From an uncultured Oscillospiraceae bacterium (GTDB taxonomy: Bacteria > Bacillota > Clostridia > Oscillospirales > Acutalibacteraceae), in the NCBI GenBank assembly GCA_900547305.1, contig URGH01000057.1, positions 1 through 16,565 on the forward strand: a stretch of 16,565 bases of DNA. Reading direction: 5' to 3'. Positions 1 through 7,329 of this stretch are shown here, one piece after another (the stretch's first letter is position 1; every line of letters begins with the position of its first letter). The position numbers and the translations under genes are program-made. Below the pieces are notes generated by a model. It made no database searches and had not been told where the DNA came from. It was given only the letters and a program-made list of their open reading frames with translations.

Positions 1-66
1 CTCATCCGGTAGAGCGCCACCTTGCCAAGGTGGAGGTAGCGAGTTCGAGCCTCGTAATCCGCTCCA
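1..66 (+). tRNA. tRNA-Gly (anticodon GCC), 5' end cut by window edge
   Basis: The anticodon stem CCACC (17-21) and GGTGG (29-33) enclose the loop TTGCCAA, giving anticodon GCC at 24-26. The T arm contains GTTCGAG, and the acceptor 3' strand AATCCGC plus discriminator T ends at 63, followed by an encoded CCA at 64-66. The 5' acceptor strand lies outside the window. Confidence 0.95.
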
Positions 67-67
67 C

Positions 68-103
68 GGGACGCTTAAAAGGCTTTAAGCGTCCCTATTT
101 TTT
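68..103 (+). terminator. Intrinsic terminator after tRNA-Gly
   Basis: A perfect 12-bp stem (GGGACGCTTAAA at 68-79 with TTTAAGCGTCCC at 84-95) has a 4-base loop and is followed by a T-rich tail at 96-103. It starts 2 bases after the tRNA-Gly CCA, so tRNA-Gly and tRNA-Cys may be separate transcripts. Confidence 0.85.
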
Positions 104-114
104 AAAGTTAATAC

Positions 115-189
115 GGCACCATAGCCAAGCGGTAAGGCAGAGGTCTGCAAAACCTCCATTCCCCGGTCCGATTCCGGGTGGTGCCTCCA
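115..189 (+). tRNA. tRNA-Cys (anticodon GCA)
   Basis: A complete cloverleaf is visible. The acceptor strands GGCACCA and TGGTGCC pair, and the anticodon stem GAGGT (140-144)/ACCTC (152-156) encloses loop CTGCAAA with anticodon GCA at 147-149. The T arm contains GGTCCGATTCC, and the discriminator base T at 186 is followed by an encoded CCA at 187-189. Confidence 0.96.
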
Positions 190-223
190 AAAATCCCGTC
201 CACTTAAGTGGGCGGGATTTTTT
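190..223 (+). terminator. Intrinsic terminator after tRNA-Cys
   Basis: The stem ATCCCGTCCAC (193-203) pairs with GTGGGCGGGAT (208-218), with one G-T wobble and loop TTAA. It is flanked by A residues upstream and six T residues downstream, so it may work on both strands. Confidence 0.85.
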
Positions 224-406
224 ACTTATTACTTATTCACTCTTACTTCAAATGATCGGTAACGGGATTTTTTTGAGAGGTAATAAGTGCGGCGTCGGCT
301 TCGCCGCTGAATTAACAGAATTCGGTACAAATACAGATTATTAACAGATTCATTCGTTATATTAAAAGCATTTATTCTCCGGCACAGTGGGCGCTGCGCA
401 TTCATA

Positions 407-439
407 AAAAAGCGCTTGAACTTATGTTAAGTGCTTTTT
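407..439 (+). terminator. Terminator-like hairpin
   Basis: AAAAAGCGCTTGA (407-419) pairs with TTAAGTGCTTTTT (427-439) with two G-T wobbles and a 7-base loop, ending in TTTTT. A-rich and T-rich flanks suit termination in either direction, although no gene end lies directly beside it. Confidence 0.45.
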
Positions 440-462
440 CGGTTGCGGTATAATACTGTCTC

Positions 463-491
463 TTTACCAATAATAATTTTTATGATATAAT
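463..491 (+). promoter_or_regulatory. Sigma-A-type promoter candidate for the membrane protein/TetR operon
   Basis: The -35-like TTTACC (463-468) is followed by 17 bases and a perfect TATAAT -10 (486-491). It would give a leader of about 130 bases before the ATG at 628. A weaker alternative -10 (TATTAT, 592-597) lies closer to the gene but has no good -35. Confidence 0.45.
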
Positions 492-544
492 TTATCGGTA
501 AAGACAATGTAAGATGTCATTTTGCGTTATAAATCATCTGAATT

Positions 545-568
545 CAACACAAATCGCCGACTGTGTTG
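545..568. promoter_or_regulatory. Inverted repeat, possible TetR operator
   Basis: CAACACA (545-551) and TGTGTTG (562-568) form perfect 7-bp arms around a 10-base centre, between the promoter candidate and the first gene of an operon that ends in a TetR-family regulator. Autoregulators of this family usually bind such repeats near their own promoter. The assignment is by position only. Confidence 0.35.
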
Positions 569-627
569 TTCAGTGCGCCTTTATTTTATGGTATTATAAA
601 GCCATCAAATAAAGGAGGCAAAAAGCC

Positions 628-981
628 ATGAACACAGATAAAATTTATGCGGAACAACTCGCCAATGAATACGCGCCCAAGGACACCTCAAAGGTCGTTG
701 CCCTCCGCAAGCTCGACCTAAAAGCAAAGCGCCCCGCAAACATTTTCACCTATACGCTCGGTGTGATCTCCGCCCTTGTTTTCGGCACTGGGATGTGCCT
801 TACTATGGGTCAGATAGGCAGCGCTACGGTCGGCTCTTTTGTCTTGGGCATTATCATCGGTATTGTCGGCATGGTCGGTATGGGCGTTAACTATCCGATT
901 TATAGGCACATTCTTGAAAAAGGCAAGAAAAAACATGCCTTTGAAATTATTGAACTCGCCAAAGAGATCAGCGAGAAATAA
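628..981 (+). CDS. Small two-helix membrane protein of unknown function
   Basis: This 117-residue protein has a charged, helix-prone N-terminus (residues 1-36, many Lys, Asp and Glu), two hydrophobic segments at about 39-58 and 67-86, and a basic C-terminal tail (KGKKKH near residue 100). The second segment is Gly-rich (GIIIGIVGMVGMG), suggesting close helix packing. The start is well supported by AAAGGAGG nine bases upstream. It is the first gene of a three-gene operon; the next begins 3 bases after its stop. I do not recognise a named family. Its pairing with a larger membrane protein and a TetR regulator suggests a regulated membrane system, perhaps stress-linked, but the sequence does not show a function. 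Confidence 0.8.
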   Translation: MNTDKIYAEQLANEYAPKDTSKVVALRKLDLKAKRPANIFTYTLGVISALVFGTGMCLTMGQIGSATVGSFVLGIIIGIVGMVGMGVNYPIYRHILEKGKKKHAFEIIELAKEISEK

Positions 982-984
982 GCC

Positions 985-1848
985 GTGAAAAAGGCGCTTG
1001 TGATTTTAAATAAATTCCTACGCCCGCCCAAATGGGTGCTGTTTTCGGTGCCGCCCATTGTTTTTGCAGCTCTTATTTATATTTTCATAACAAGGCAAAA
1101 TAACAGTGCGGCGGCATACCCGATTTATGTACTGTCGGCATACTGTCTGACCATTATTACACTGCCGTTACCAAGACTGATACGGAATGTAAGGTTAAGC
1201 GTTATGCGGCAGATAAACGGTACGGCGTTCGGCGGCAGATATGTAAACGACCTTGCGTTTCGGGGCAGCGTCGGTATCTTTCAAGGGATGACAGTAAATT
1301 TTATTTATGTGCTGTTCCGCGTCGTTGTGGGGATTCGGTATGCGTCGGTTTGGTTTATTTCCATGGCGGTTTATTATTTGGTGCTGGGCGTTCTTCGCCT
1401 CCTGTTGATTTTGAGCTATTATCACAGAACCGAAATTGACGGGCTGCGCTGCTACCGTCGGACGGCGCGGCTGCTGCTTTTGCTCAACATCCCTATGGGC
1501 GGCATTATTATACTCATGATACTGACAAACTCCGGTTATTCTTACCCGGGCTATGTTATATACCTTTCGGCAATGTACACTTTTTATACGGTGATAGATT
1601 CGGCTATTAATCTTGTAAGGTTTCGCAGGCTTGGCAGCCCTATATTGTCCGCGGCAAAGGTACTGAATTTTATTGCCGCCTTAATGTCGGTTCTCGGTTT
1701 GCAAACGGCGATGATTGCGCAGTTCGGGACGGAAGACGACCGTTTTCATAAACTTATAAATACCGTTACCGGCGGAACGGTTTGGTTCTCGGTAATTTTT
1801 ATCGCCGCTTATATGCTGCACCGTGGCAAAATATTAAAAATGAGGTGA
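985..1848 (+). CDS. Polytopic membrane protein of unknown function
   Basis: The 287-residue protein has about eight hydrophobic segments (roughly residues 17-36, 44-64, 95-114, 119-143, 160-180, 186-210, 224-245 and 260-280) joined by short basic loops, a typical inner-membrane layout. It begins with GTG three bases after the preceding stop and has only a weak ribosome binding site (GAGAA), so translation is probably coupled to the upstream gene. No transporter signature, ATPase motif or catalytic motif is visible. It sits between a two-helix membrane protein and a TetR regulator, so the two membrane proteins may form one complex whose expression the regulator controls. That is inference from position. 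Confidence 0.78.
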   Translation: MKKALVILNKFLRPPKWVLFSVPPIVFAALIYIFITRQNNSAAAYPIYVLSAYCLTIITLPLPRLIRNVRLSVMRQINGTAFGGRYVNDLAFRGSVGIFQGMTVNFIYVLFRVVVGIRYASVWFISMAVYYLVLGVLRLLLILSYYHRTEIDGLRCYRRTARLLLLLNIPMGGIIILMILTNSGYSYPGYVIYLSAMYTFYTVIDSAINLVRFRRLGSPILSAAKVLNFIAALMSVLGLQTAMIAQFGTEDDRFHKLINTVTGGTVWFSVIFIAAYMLHRGKILKMR

Positions 1849-1854
1849 AACCCA

Positions 1855-2436
1855 TTGAACAAATCCAAAAGTAAATATTTTGCTACTGCCGCCCGTATGG
1901 ACGAGGCGTTTTTGGAATTAATCGAGAAAAAGGATTTTGCCTATATCACGGTAAAAGAAATCTGTGAAAGGGCAGGGGTCAACCGTTCCACTTTTTATTT
2001 GCATTATGAAACGGTCGGAGACCTTTCGACGGAAAGCGCACAGCATATTATAGATGATTTTGCGGCATTTATGCCGCATGATACCGTCGAATTTCTTGAA
2101 AGGCTCCAATGCCGTCCGTTGGAAGAGCTTTATCTTATCACTCCTGAGTATCTGACTCCGTATTTGACATACATTAAAGAGCATCGGCGTATTTTCAGGG
2201 CTACCGTAGAGCGGGCGTCGGTTTTAAGGATGAATGACGCTTACGGGGCATTGAACCGTCATGTTTTTATACCGATTTTAAACAGGTTTCAGGTGCCGGA
2301 AGAGGATAGGAAGTATGTTATGCAATTCCATATCAGCGGTCTTATGGCAATTATCAATGAATGGCTGAAAGAAGACTGCAAGGACAGTATAGAGCATATT
2401 ATTTCTGTTATGCAGCAGTGTATCAGGCAGAAATAA
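1855..2436 (+). CDS. TetR/AcrR-family transcriptional regulator
   Basis: The 193-residue protein has the classic TetR N-terminal helix-turn-helix at about residues 10-56. The stretch ITVKEICERAGVNRSTFYLH (about 31-50) carries the conserved Gly-Val-x-Arg-x-Thr-Phe-Tyr recognition helix. The C-terminal 130 residues are helical, as expected of a ligand or dimer domain, resembling the clostridial TetR C-terminal type without a recognisable ligand. It starts with TTG, supported by GAGGTGA (1842-1848) overlapping the previous stop, and lies 6 bases after the membrane protein gene. It probably represses its own operon; an inverted repeat at 545-568 is a possible site. The inducer is unknown. Confidence 0.92.
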   Translation: MNKSKSKYFATAARMDEAFLELIEKKDFAYITVKEICERAGVNRSTFYLHYETVGDLSTESAQHIIDDFAAFMPHDTVEFLERLQCRPLEELYLITPEYLTPYLTYIKEHRRIFRATVERASVLRMNDAYGALNRHVFIPILNRFQVPEEDRKYVMQFHISGLMAIINEWLKEDCKDSIEHIISVMQQCIRQK

Positions 2437-2520
2437 AAAACCAAGGGCGAGTGAATATCGGTTACGATTATTGAGAACGCACATAATTTACAGACTAATT
2501 ATCCGCTTTTGCACTTGATC

Positions 2521-2549
2521 TTGCAAAACAGCTTGAAATATGGTATATT
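2521..2549 (+). promoter_or_regulatory. Promoter candidate upstream of the HU-like fragment
   Basis: TTGCAA (2521-2526) and TATATT (2544-2549) are separated by 17 bases. The predicted transcription start near 2556 would leave a 37-base leader before the ATG at 2593 and excludes the upstream TTG at 2509 as a start. Confidence 0.5.
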
Positions 2550-2592
2550 AGTTACAGCGATATACGCCGAGATGCATTTTTGGGATTCGGAT

Positions 2593-2649
2593 ATGAATAA
2601 AACTGAGTTTGTTGCCTCGGTCGCAGAAGCCGCGGACACAAGCAGGAAA
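2593..2649 (+). pseudogene. hup: Truncated 5' end of an HU-type DNA-binding protein gene
   Basis: Codons from the ATG at 2593 encode MNKTEFVASVAEAADTSRK, which closely matches the N-terminus of bacterial HU (MNKTE, then a VAEA-type helix and Ser-Lys/Arg-Lys). After residue 19 the similarity stops. The frame continues through about 25 codons that I do not recognise into the DUF6796-like gene. The DNA-binding beta arm and the rest of HU (normally about 90 residues) are absent, so this is a fragment, probably left by a deletion or recombination that joined an hup promoter and start to another gene. A chance match over 19 residues is possible but unlikely. Confidence 0.6.
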
Positions 2650-2724
2650 TACGGAGGGCTGCCGCAGGGCGGCTTTTCAACAGCATTTCAGTTAGCATAT
2701 CCTAACCGACTGGGGATGATAAAA

Positions 2725-3435
2725 ATGACTCTCAGAGAGCTGAAGGGCTATAAAAGAGACACATTACTCGGAGCGCTCGGAGCGTTTTTGATGCTTGCGG
2801 GAGATTTGTGTCTGAGCATGATTCCGGCAAGTCAGGGCGACAGCGGCCTTTTTGCCCGTGAAGGATATCTTAACGGTTCGTGGCAGCAATGGAGGCTGCC
2901 CTTGCTGATTGCTACAGGGCTTTGCGGCATGGCGCTCGGCTTTTTCACGGTGCGCGTTTCCTACCGTAAGATACAGCCGCAGTACCGCAAAACCCGAACG
3001 GCGGTTCTTGCGGGCGGAGTAATTTACATAGCCGCAGCCGGGGCTTTGCACCTTTTTATCGGCAGTCTTGCAGACTGGACGACCGTGCTTTCCCCGCTTC
3101 TCGGGCGGGATGAAACGGCGGCGCTGATACAATCGTAATATGCCCGACTTATGCCTGCAATGCTCATTGCCTATGCGGGCATGATACTGCTTATTCTCGT
3201 AAGCGCCTTTGCGGTGCTGACGAAAAAGACCGTTCTGCCGCGGGGAATGTTTGCGGTTCATATGATCGTTTTTCAGATCGTATTCGTGTTGATTCCTGAT
3301 ATTCGGCAGGCATTTGGCGCAGATATTTCTACATGGGATTTTGTTTTGAGCCAGGGTTCGGGCAACGCGGCGTTGTGCATATGGATGCTTGCGAATGCCG
3401 TTTGGGCAGGCAGAAAAACGAAGACAGCAGAGTGA
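2725..3435 (+). pseudogene. DUF6796-like membrane protein, interrupted by an in-frame stop
   Basis: Two pieces lie in the same frame. The first (start ATG 2725, with GGGGA at 2712-2716) encodes MTLRELKGYKRD and helices near residues 11-30, 54-74 and 89-108, ending at TAA 3136-3138. The second continues without frameshift to TGA at 3433-3435 and holds three further helices and the C-terminal stretch DFVLSQGSGNAALCIWMLAN. Together they make about 236 codons, the size and layout I associate with DUF6796. The single TAA suggests a recent nonsense mutation; an internal ATG at 3151 could restart translation but has no good ribosome binding site. Function is unknown. The reading frame also runs upstream into an HU-like fragment. 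Confidence 0.65.
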
Positions 3436-3455
3436 AATTGCGGGGGGTATTTGAA

Positions 3456-3956
3456 ATGAAAGAAATAATTCTGAAAACAATTATTGAAGGCTTAGGACTC
3501 GGGGTTTTGCTTGTTTTGGTCTGCGCTGTCGGTATTCGCGGGGGTGCCGTAGGCATGGTGCACCTTTACAGCCGCGAGGTACAGGATCGCTGTGCGGAGC
3601 TGGGACTTACAACGCACGAGAAGATAAAGCGGAACGCTTTGCTTTTCAAGGCGCTTTGCATTCCCGGCTATATTGCATATGTGTTGATCTGCGTGTATGC
3701 GGTAAACGGCGCGAGCGGATTTCTTACAGGATTTTGGCAGCTGCTCGTTATTCTCTCGGTCATGAACCTGATTGACCGTTTTCTTGTTGACGGTTTTTGG
3801 GTAGGGCACACAAAGGCGTGGACGATTCCCGGTACAGAGGATCTGAAGCCTTACATTACCGCAAAGGACAAATGCAAAAAATGGATTTTCGGCATGGTCG
3901 GAATGGTAATCATATCGGCGGTGTTATCGGGGCTAATGATGATATTTATCCGTTGA
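3456..3956 (+). CDS. Membrane protein of unknown function
   Basis: I place the start at ATG 3456, just after GGGGGG (3442-3447). The earlier in-frame ATG at 3333 lies inside the preceding gene and adds unrelated residues. The 166-residue product has helices at about residues 8-32, 64-82, 87-106 and 142-165, and a soluble loop between them containing HTKAWTIPGTEDLKPYI. It begins 20 bases after the stop of the interrupted DUF6796-like gene and was probably co-transcribed with it. No catalytic motif or named family is recognised, though the gene looks intact. Confidence 0.7.
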   Translation: MKEIILKTIIEGLGLGVLLVLVCAVGIRGGAVGMVHLYSREVQDRCAELGLTTHEKIKRNALLFKALCIPGYIAYVLICVYAVNGASGFLTGFWQLLVILSVMNLIDRFLVDGFWVGHTKAWTIPGTEDLKPYITAKDKCKKWIFGMVGMVIISAVLSGLMMIFIR

Positions 3957-4247
3957 GCGGGGAAATAATCGGTATGTTGAAAATAAAAGTTCCATGTTAA
4001 AAAAGTAAAAGAAGCGGGAACGGATATAACTTACAATAATAAATTAAAAAACTTAATCAATCGGATTATGCAGTCATTGCGATATTGGAAATCCCAAAAG
4101 TAATTTCAGCGGATATGAAAGGCTTGAATTATCGGGCGGCGTGTTTTATAATAACAACAGCATTGAAACAGACAATACAATCAGGCTACAATGCTTTATA
4201 TGTGTGATTTATTTGTCTCAAATATCTGATAATGAGGGTTGTTTTAT
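3957..4247 (+). other. Gene-poor stretch with a possible coding remnant
   Basis: No start-to-stop gene of useful length is seen. One frame is open from 4057 to 4258 and reads like protein in its middle (SGYERLELSGGVFYNNNSIE, about 4108-4167), but it has no start codon with a ribosome binding site and runs into the next gene in another frame. It may be the tail of a decayed gene. The left end has no clear terminator after the membrane protein gene. Confidence 0.35.
4163..4192 (+). promoter_or_regulatory. Promoter candidate for the GH78 gene
   Basis: TTGAAA (4163-4168) and TACAAT (4187-4192) are 18 bases apart, giving a leader of about 50 bases before the ATG at 4248. GAGGG at 4234-4238 is the ribosome binding site and favours ATG 4248 over the in-frame TTG at 4239, which abuts it. 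Confidence 0.5.
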
Positions 4248-6416
4248 ATGGCGATAAATGCAAGCGATAACTTTTTTATTAAAGCAAAGCCCGTTTGGGC
4301 AAAGGGACTTGAAACGGAAAAAAATATAACCTTGGGGCTTTATAAAAAAATTTTCTGTAAAGGCGAAAACGCCGTTTTAAAAATTGCGGCTTCGGGCTTT
4401 TATAAGGCGTATTTGAACGGGGAGTTTTTTTATTTCGGCCCCGCAAGGTGCGCGCACGGATATTACCGTGTGGATGAAATTAGGCTTCCGCTTAAAAACG
4501 GCGTAAATCACATTGCGATAGAAACCGTTAATTATTATGTGAACAGCTTTTATGCCCTCATGCAAAAGGGCTTTATTGAGGCGGAGCTTACGCTTAACGG
4601 CGATCCTGTCGCTTTTACACATGAAAGCGGCGAAAACGCCTTTAGGTTTTATAGGCTTTGCGAACGCATAAGAAAGGTGCAGCGCTACAGTTACCAAAGA
4701 CTGTTTGCCGAGGCTTACAGCCTTACGGAGGAGTATTGCGGCTGGCGAACGGGTAAAATTTCAGAAAATGCGTCGGCGCGGCAGCCCGTTATTACCGAAA
4801 GCAAAAATCTTTTGTCGAGACGTATACCTCTGAATGAATTTACCCCTGTTTTCCCCGACCGCAAAGCGGGCTTCGGAACGGTGAAAATCGGGGTAAAGCC
4901 CGAAAAATATAAAAAGGACCGCTCGCTGATTTACATAAAAAATCCCGAGAGCGGCAATTTAGAGGGATTTTTTGAAAACGAGCTTTTAGAGCATTTAAGC
5001 GACGAGGCGCAGGAAATGCCGACCGAAACGCTTAATACCGAAAAAGCCGATTATTCGGGGAAAACGGTTCTTAAACCGTACGAGTTTGAAATTCTCGAAT
5101 TTCCCTGCGAAAAGACAGGCTTTATAACGGCTGATATTAAGTGTCGAACGGACAGCACGGTTTTTTTCCTTTTCGACGAGATACTGACCGACAAGGGCGA
5201 TATTGACCCGCTGAGGCTTGAGTGCTGCAACGTAATTAAAATAAGCTTAAAGCCGGGCGAATATCATTTTATGTCCGCCGAGCCGTACGGGCTTAAATAC
5301 ATAAAGCTACTCTGCGCAGGCGGCGGGGCGGAGGTAGACGGTCTTTGCATTACTCAAACGGTATGCCCCGTACCGATAACGTTTGATTATAAATCGGATG
5401 ATGAAGAAATCAATAAAATACTTGACGCCGCGCGGGAAACCTTTATTCAGAACAGCTTTGATTTATTTACCGATTGCCCCACAAGAGAGCGCGCGGGTTG
5501 GCTGTGCGACAGCTTCTTTTTGGGCAGGGCGGAAAAGCTGTATACGGGTGAAAATCTTATAGAGCGCAATTTCCTTGAAAACTTTTTACTGCGGGATAAT
5601 TATGAAAATATCCCGAGCGGGATGCTGCCTATGTGTTATCCCGCCGATGTGGACGGCAACGGGTTTATACCCAACTGGGCAATGTGGTTCATTTTGGAAC
5701 TGAAAGACTTTAAAGAACGAACCGACGACGGCGATTTTATATTACGGTTTAAGAATAAGGTATATAGGCTGCTTGAATGGTTTAAGCAGTATGAAAACGC
5801 TGACGGTCTGCTTGAGCGTTTGCCCGGGTGGGTATTCATTGAGTGGTCGAAAGCTAACGATTTTGTGCAGGATATTAATTTCCCGTCGAATATGCTTTAT
5901 TCTTATACTTTATGCGCGGCGGGGGAGCTTTTCGGCGACGGAGATCTTCTGCAAAAGGCGGAAAAGCTTAAAACGGTAATACGCAACCGCTCCTTTGACG
6001 GCGAGTTTTTCAGGGATAACGAGGTTTATAAAAACGGCGCCGCTGTATCTACCGAAAACCGCACCGAAACATGCCAGTATTACGCCTTTTTCACGGGTGT
6101 GGCAACCAAAGAGCTTTACCCCGAACTTTGGCAAAGGCTTGTGAACGAATTCGGTCCCGATAGGGTGAAAAACGGCGGTTATCCGGAAATATACCCCTCC
6201 AACGCTTTTATAGGGAATTTTCTGCGCTTGGAGCTGCTTTGCAATAACGGGTGCTGCGCCGAGCTTTTAAAAGAAATAAAGGGATATTTCCTTTATATGG
6301 CGGATATTACGGGAACTCTTTGGGAACACAAGGATACCTGCGCCAGCTGTAATCACGGCTTTGCCTCTTATGTCGCAAATCTGATACAAAAATCGGAGTT
6401 ATCTCTCAAACCGTGA
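4248..6416 (+). CDS. Cytoplasmic GH78 alpha-L-rhamnosidase-like glycoside hydrolase
   Basis: The 722-residue protein has the GH78 layout: N-terminal beta-sandwich domains (residues 1 to about 370, including the carbohydrate-binding-like stretch AYLNGEFFYFGPARCAHGYY), then an (alpha/alpha)6 catalytic domain from about 380. The motif DCPTRERAGWLCD places D409, E414 and D421 at the spacing of the conserved Asp-Glu-Asp triad of GH78 enzymes (D567, E572, D579 in the Bacillus sp. GL1 RhaB structure). E693 in GTLWEH is the likely partner carboxylate. It should release terminal alpha-L-rhamnose by inversion. No signal peptide is present, so the substrate must be a small imported glycoside. It faces the MurR/RpiR gene. 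No rhamnose isomerase, kinase or aldolase of the usual types follows here, so activity on another alpha-L-sugar is possible. Confidence 0.88.
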   Translation: MAINASDNFFIKAKPVWAKGLETEKNITLGLYKKIFCKGENAVLKIAASGFYKAYLNGEFFYFGPARCAHGYYRVDEIRLPLKNGVNHIAIETVNYYVNSFYALMQKGFIEAELTLNGDPVAFTHESGENAFRFYRLCERIRKVQRYSYQRLFAEAYSLTEEYCGWRTGKISENASARQPVITESKNLLSRRIPLNEFTPVFPDRKAGFGTVKIGVKPEKYKKDRSLIYIKNPESGNLEGFFENELLEHLSDEAQEMPTETLNTEKADYSGKTVLKPYEFEILEFPCEKTGFITADIKCRTDSTVFFLFDEILTDKGDIDPLRLECCNVIKISLKPGEYHFMSAEPYGLKYIKLLCAGGGAEVDGLCITQTVCPVPITFDYKSDDEEINKILDAARETFIQNSFDLFTDCPTRERAGWLCDSFFLGRAEKLYTGENLIERNFLENFLLRDNYENIPSGMLPMCYPADVDGNGFIPNWAMWFILELKDFKERTDDGDFILRFKNKVYRLLEWFKQYENADGLLERLPGWVFIEWSKANDFVQDINFPSNMLYSYTLCAAGELFGDGDLLQKAEKLKTVIRNRSFDGEFFRDNEVYKNGAAVSTENRTETCQYYAFFTGVATKELYPELWQRLVNEFGPDRVKNGGYPEIYPSNAFIGNFLRLELLCNNGCCAELLKEIKGYFLYMADITGTLWEHKDTCASCNHGFASYVANLIQKSELSLKP

Positions 6417-6417
6417 T

Positions 6418-6450
6418 TGACCGTTAACGGTCAGTAGCTTTTATAAAAGC
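6418..6450. repeat. Two adjacent perfect palindromes between convergent genes
   Basis: TGACCGTTAACGGTCA (6418-6433, 16 bp) and GCTTTTATAAAAGC (6437-6450, 14 bp) are both perfectly self-complementary. They lie between the ends of the GH78 gene and the regulator gene. They may end transcription from both sides, but neither has a classic T tail or open loop; protein binding is an alternative. Confidence 0.6.
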
Positions 6451-6477
6451 CGAGAAAACAAGTATTAAGAAAAATAA

Positions 6478-7317
6478 TTAATATTTCTTGTTCTGCAATG
6501 CTACCTCGGTATTGTAAATTGCCTGAACTGCCGCTTTATCGTAATTTATAACTATATATGTATATATAGCGTCAAAAATGGTAAGCTGAGCGATTCTTGA
6601 ACTCATTCCGAGTATTGAGTGCTTTGTTTCATCGGATTTGGTAAACAGCGCTATGTCTGCCGCCTCTACTATGGGGGAGGCGGCATAGTTTGTTACGCAG
6701 ATCGTGGCGGCGTTGCCGATTTTCGAGAGCTTTAACGCCTCTACAATATCCTTTGAGGAGCCGGAGTGCGATATACCTATCGCAACGCTTTGCCTGTCTA
6801 AATGCGAGGCGATTATCGCCTGCATATGGTTATCGGTGCAGCTTTGCGCATCAAGCCCCAGCCGCAGGAATTTGTGCGCAGCATCCATAGCTATCGCCGC
6901 AGAGTTTCCAAGCCCGAAAACCGCTATGCGGCGGGCGTTCATTATCAGCTTTGCGGCGTTTTCAAGCGCCGTTTCGTCAAGCACGCCTTCGGTGCTTTCA
7001 AGCGAGACGGAAATATCCGCTATGCGCTTTTTAAATATTTCAAAGCAGCTGTCGGTTTTCTTTATTTCACTGCTTACGGTTGAGGCGTTTCCCAGCTCCC
7101 CCGCAATTCCTATTTTAAGCGCCTGAAAGCCCTCGTACCCTAAGCGGCGGGAAAAACGCACCACCGTCGCGTCGCCGCAGCCGCATATCTTCGCAAGCTC
7201 GGTTACGGAGCATTCGGTAATATTGCGGCTGTTTTCAAGAATATAATCGGCAATTTTTTTCTCGGCTCTGCCCATTTCGGGGTAGAGCTTTCTTATTTTA
7301 TGAACGATAGATTCCAT
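6478..7317 (-). CDS. MurR/RpiR-family transcriptional regulator with SIS domain
   Basis: The 279-residue protein begins with an RpiR-type helix-turn-helix (residues 1-77; SVTELAKICGCGDATVVRFS is the HTH core), followed by a SIS phosphosugar-binding domain (about 113-250) with AVFGLGNSAAIAMDAAHKF and the GISHSGSSKDIVEALK loop that holds phosphosugars. Such proteins sense a sugar phosphate made by the pathway they control. I chose ATG 7317 because it has AGGCG upstream, whereas the longer start at 7347 falls inside the palindrome just past the -10 element and would be upstream of, or at, the first transcribed base. It is divergent from the nine-gene catabolic operon and convergent with the GH78 gene, and probably regulates one or both. 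Confidence 0.93.
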   Translation of the reverse strand: MESIVHKIRKLYPEMGRAEKKIADYILENSRNITECSVTELAKICGCGDATVVRFSRRLGYEGFQALKIGIAGELGNASTVSSEIKKTDSCFEIFKKRIADISVSLESTEGVLDETALENAAKLIMNARRIAVFGLGNSAAIAMDAAHKFLRLGLDAQSCTDNHMQAIIASHLDRQSVAIGISHSGSSKDIVEALKLSKIGNAATICVTNYAASPIVEAADIALFTKSDETKHSILGMSSRIAQLTIFDAIYTYIVINYDKAAVQAIYNTEVALQNKKY

Positions 7318-7329
7318 TGTTCGCCTCAT

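Larger units (their letters stand above)
224..627. other. Non-coding stretch between the tRNA genes and the first operon
   Basis: No convincing gene is seen in these 404 bases. The open frame covering 30-344 runs through both tRNAs and is not a gene. The stretch holds a terminator-like hairpin (407-439), a promoter candidate (463-491) whose -35 lies in a CTTTACC/GGTAAAG repeat pair (462-468, 497-503), a second inverted repeat (545-568), and a strong ribosome binding site AAAGGAGG at 611-618. Confidence 0.6.

Noticed and set aside
30..344. Plus-strand open frame of 104 codons at the left edge
   Set aside because: It runs through tRNA-Gly, tRNA-Cys and two terminators, so it cannot be a real gene.
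2509..2592. TTG start at 2509 for the HU-like/DUF6796 frame
   Set aside because: It lies upstream of the best promoter's transcription start, with no ribosome binding site; ATG 2593 is the start of HU-like similarity.
2764..3480. Long minus-strand open frame of 238 codons
   Set aside because: It lies opposite the membrane protein gene, is Arg/His/Pro-rich like a shadow frame, and has no ribosome binding site or recognisable domain.
4163..4222. Inverted repeat AGACAA/TTGTCT upstream of the GH78 gene
   Set aside because: The arms are only 6 bp and 37 bases apart, which is expected by chance in AT-rich DNA.
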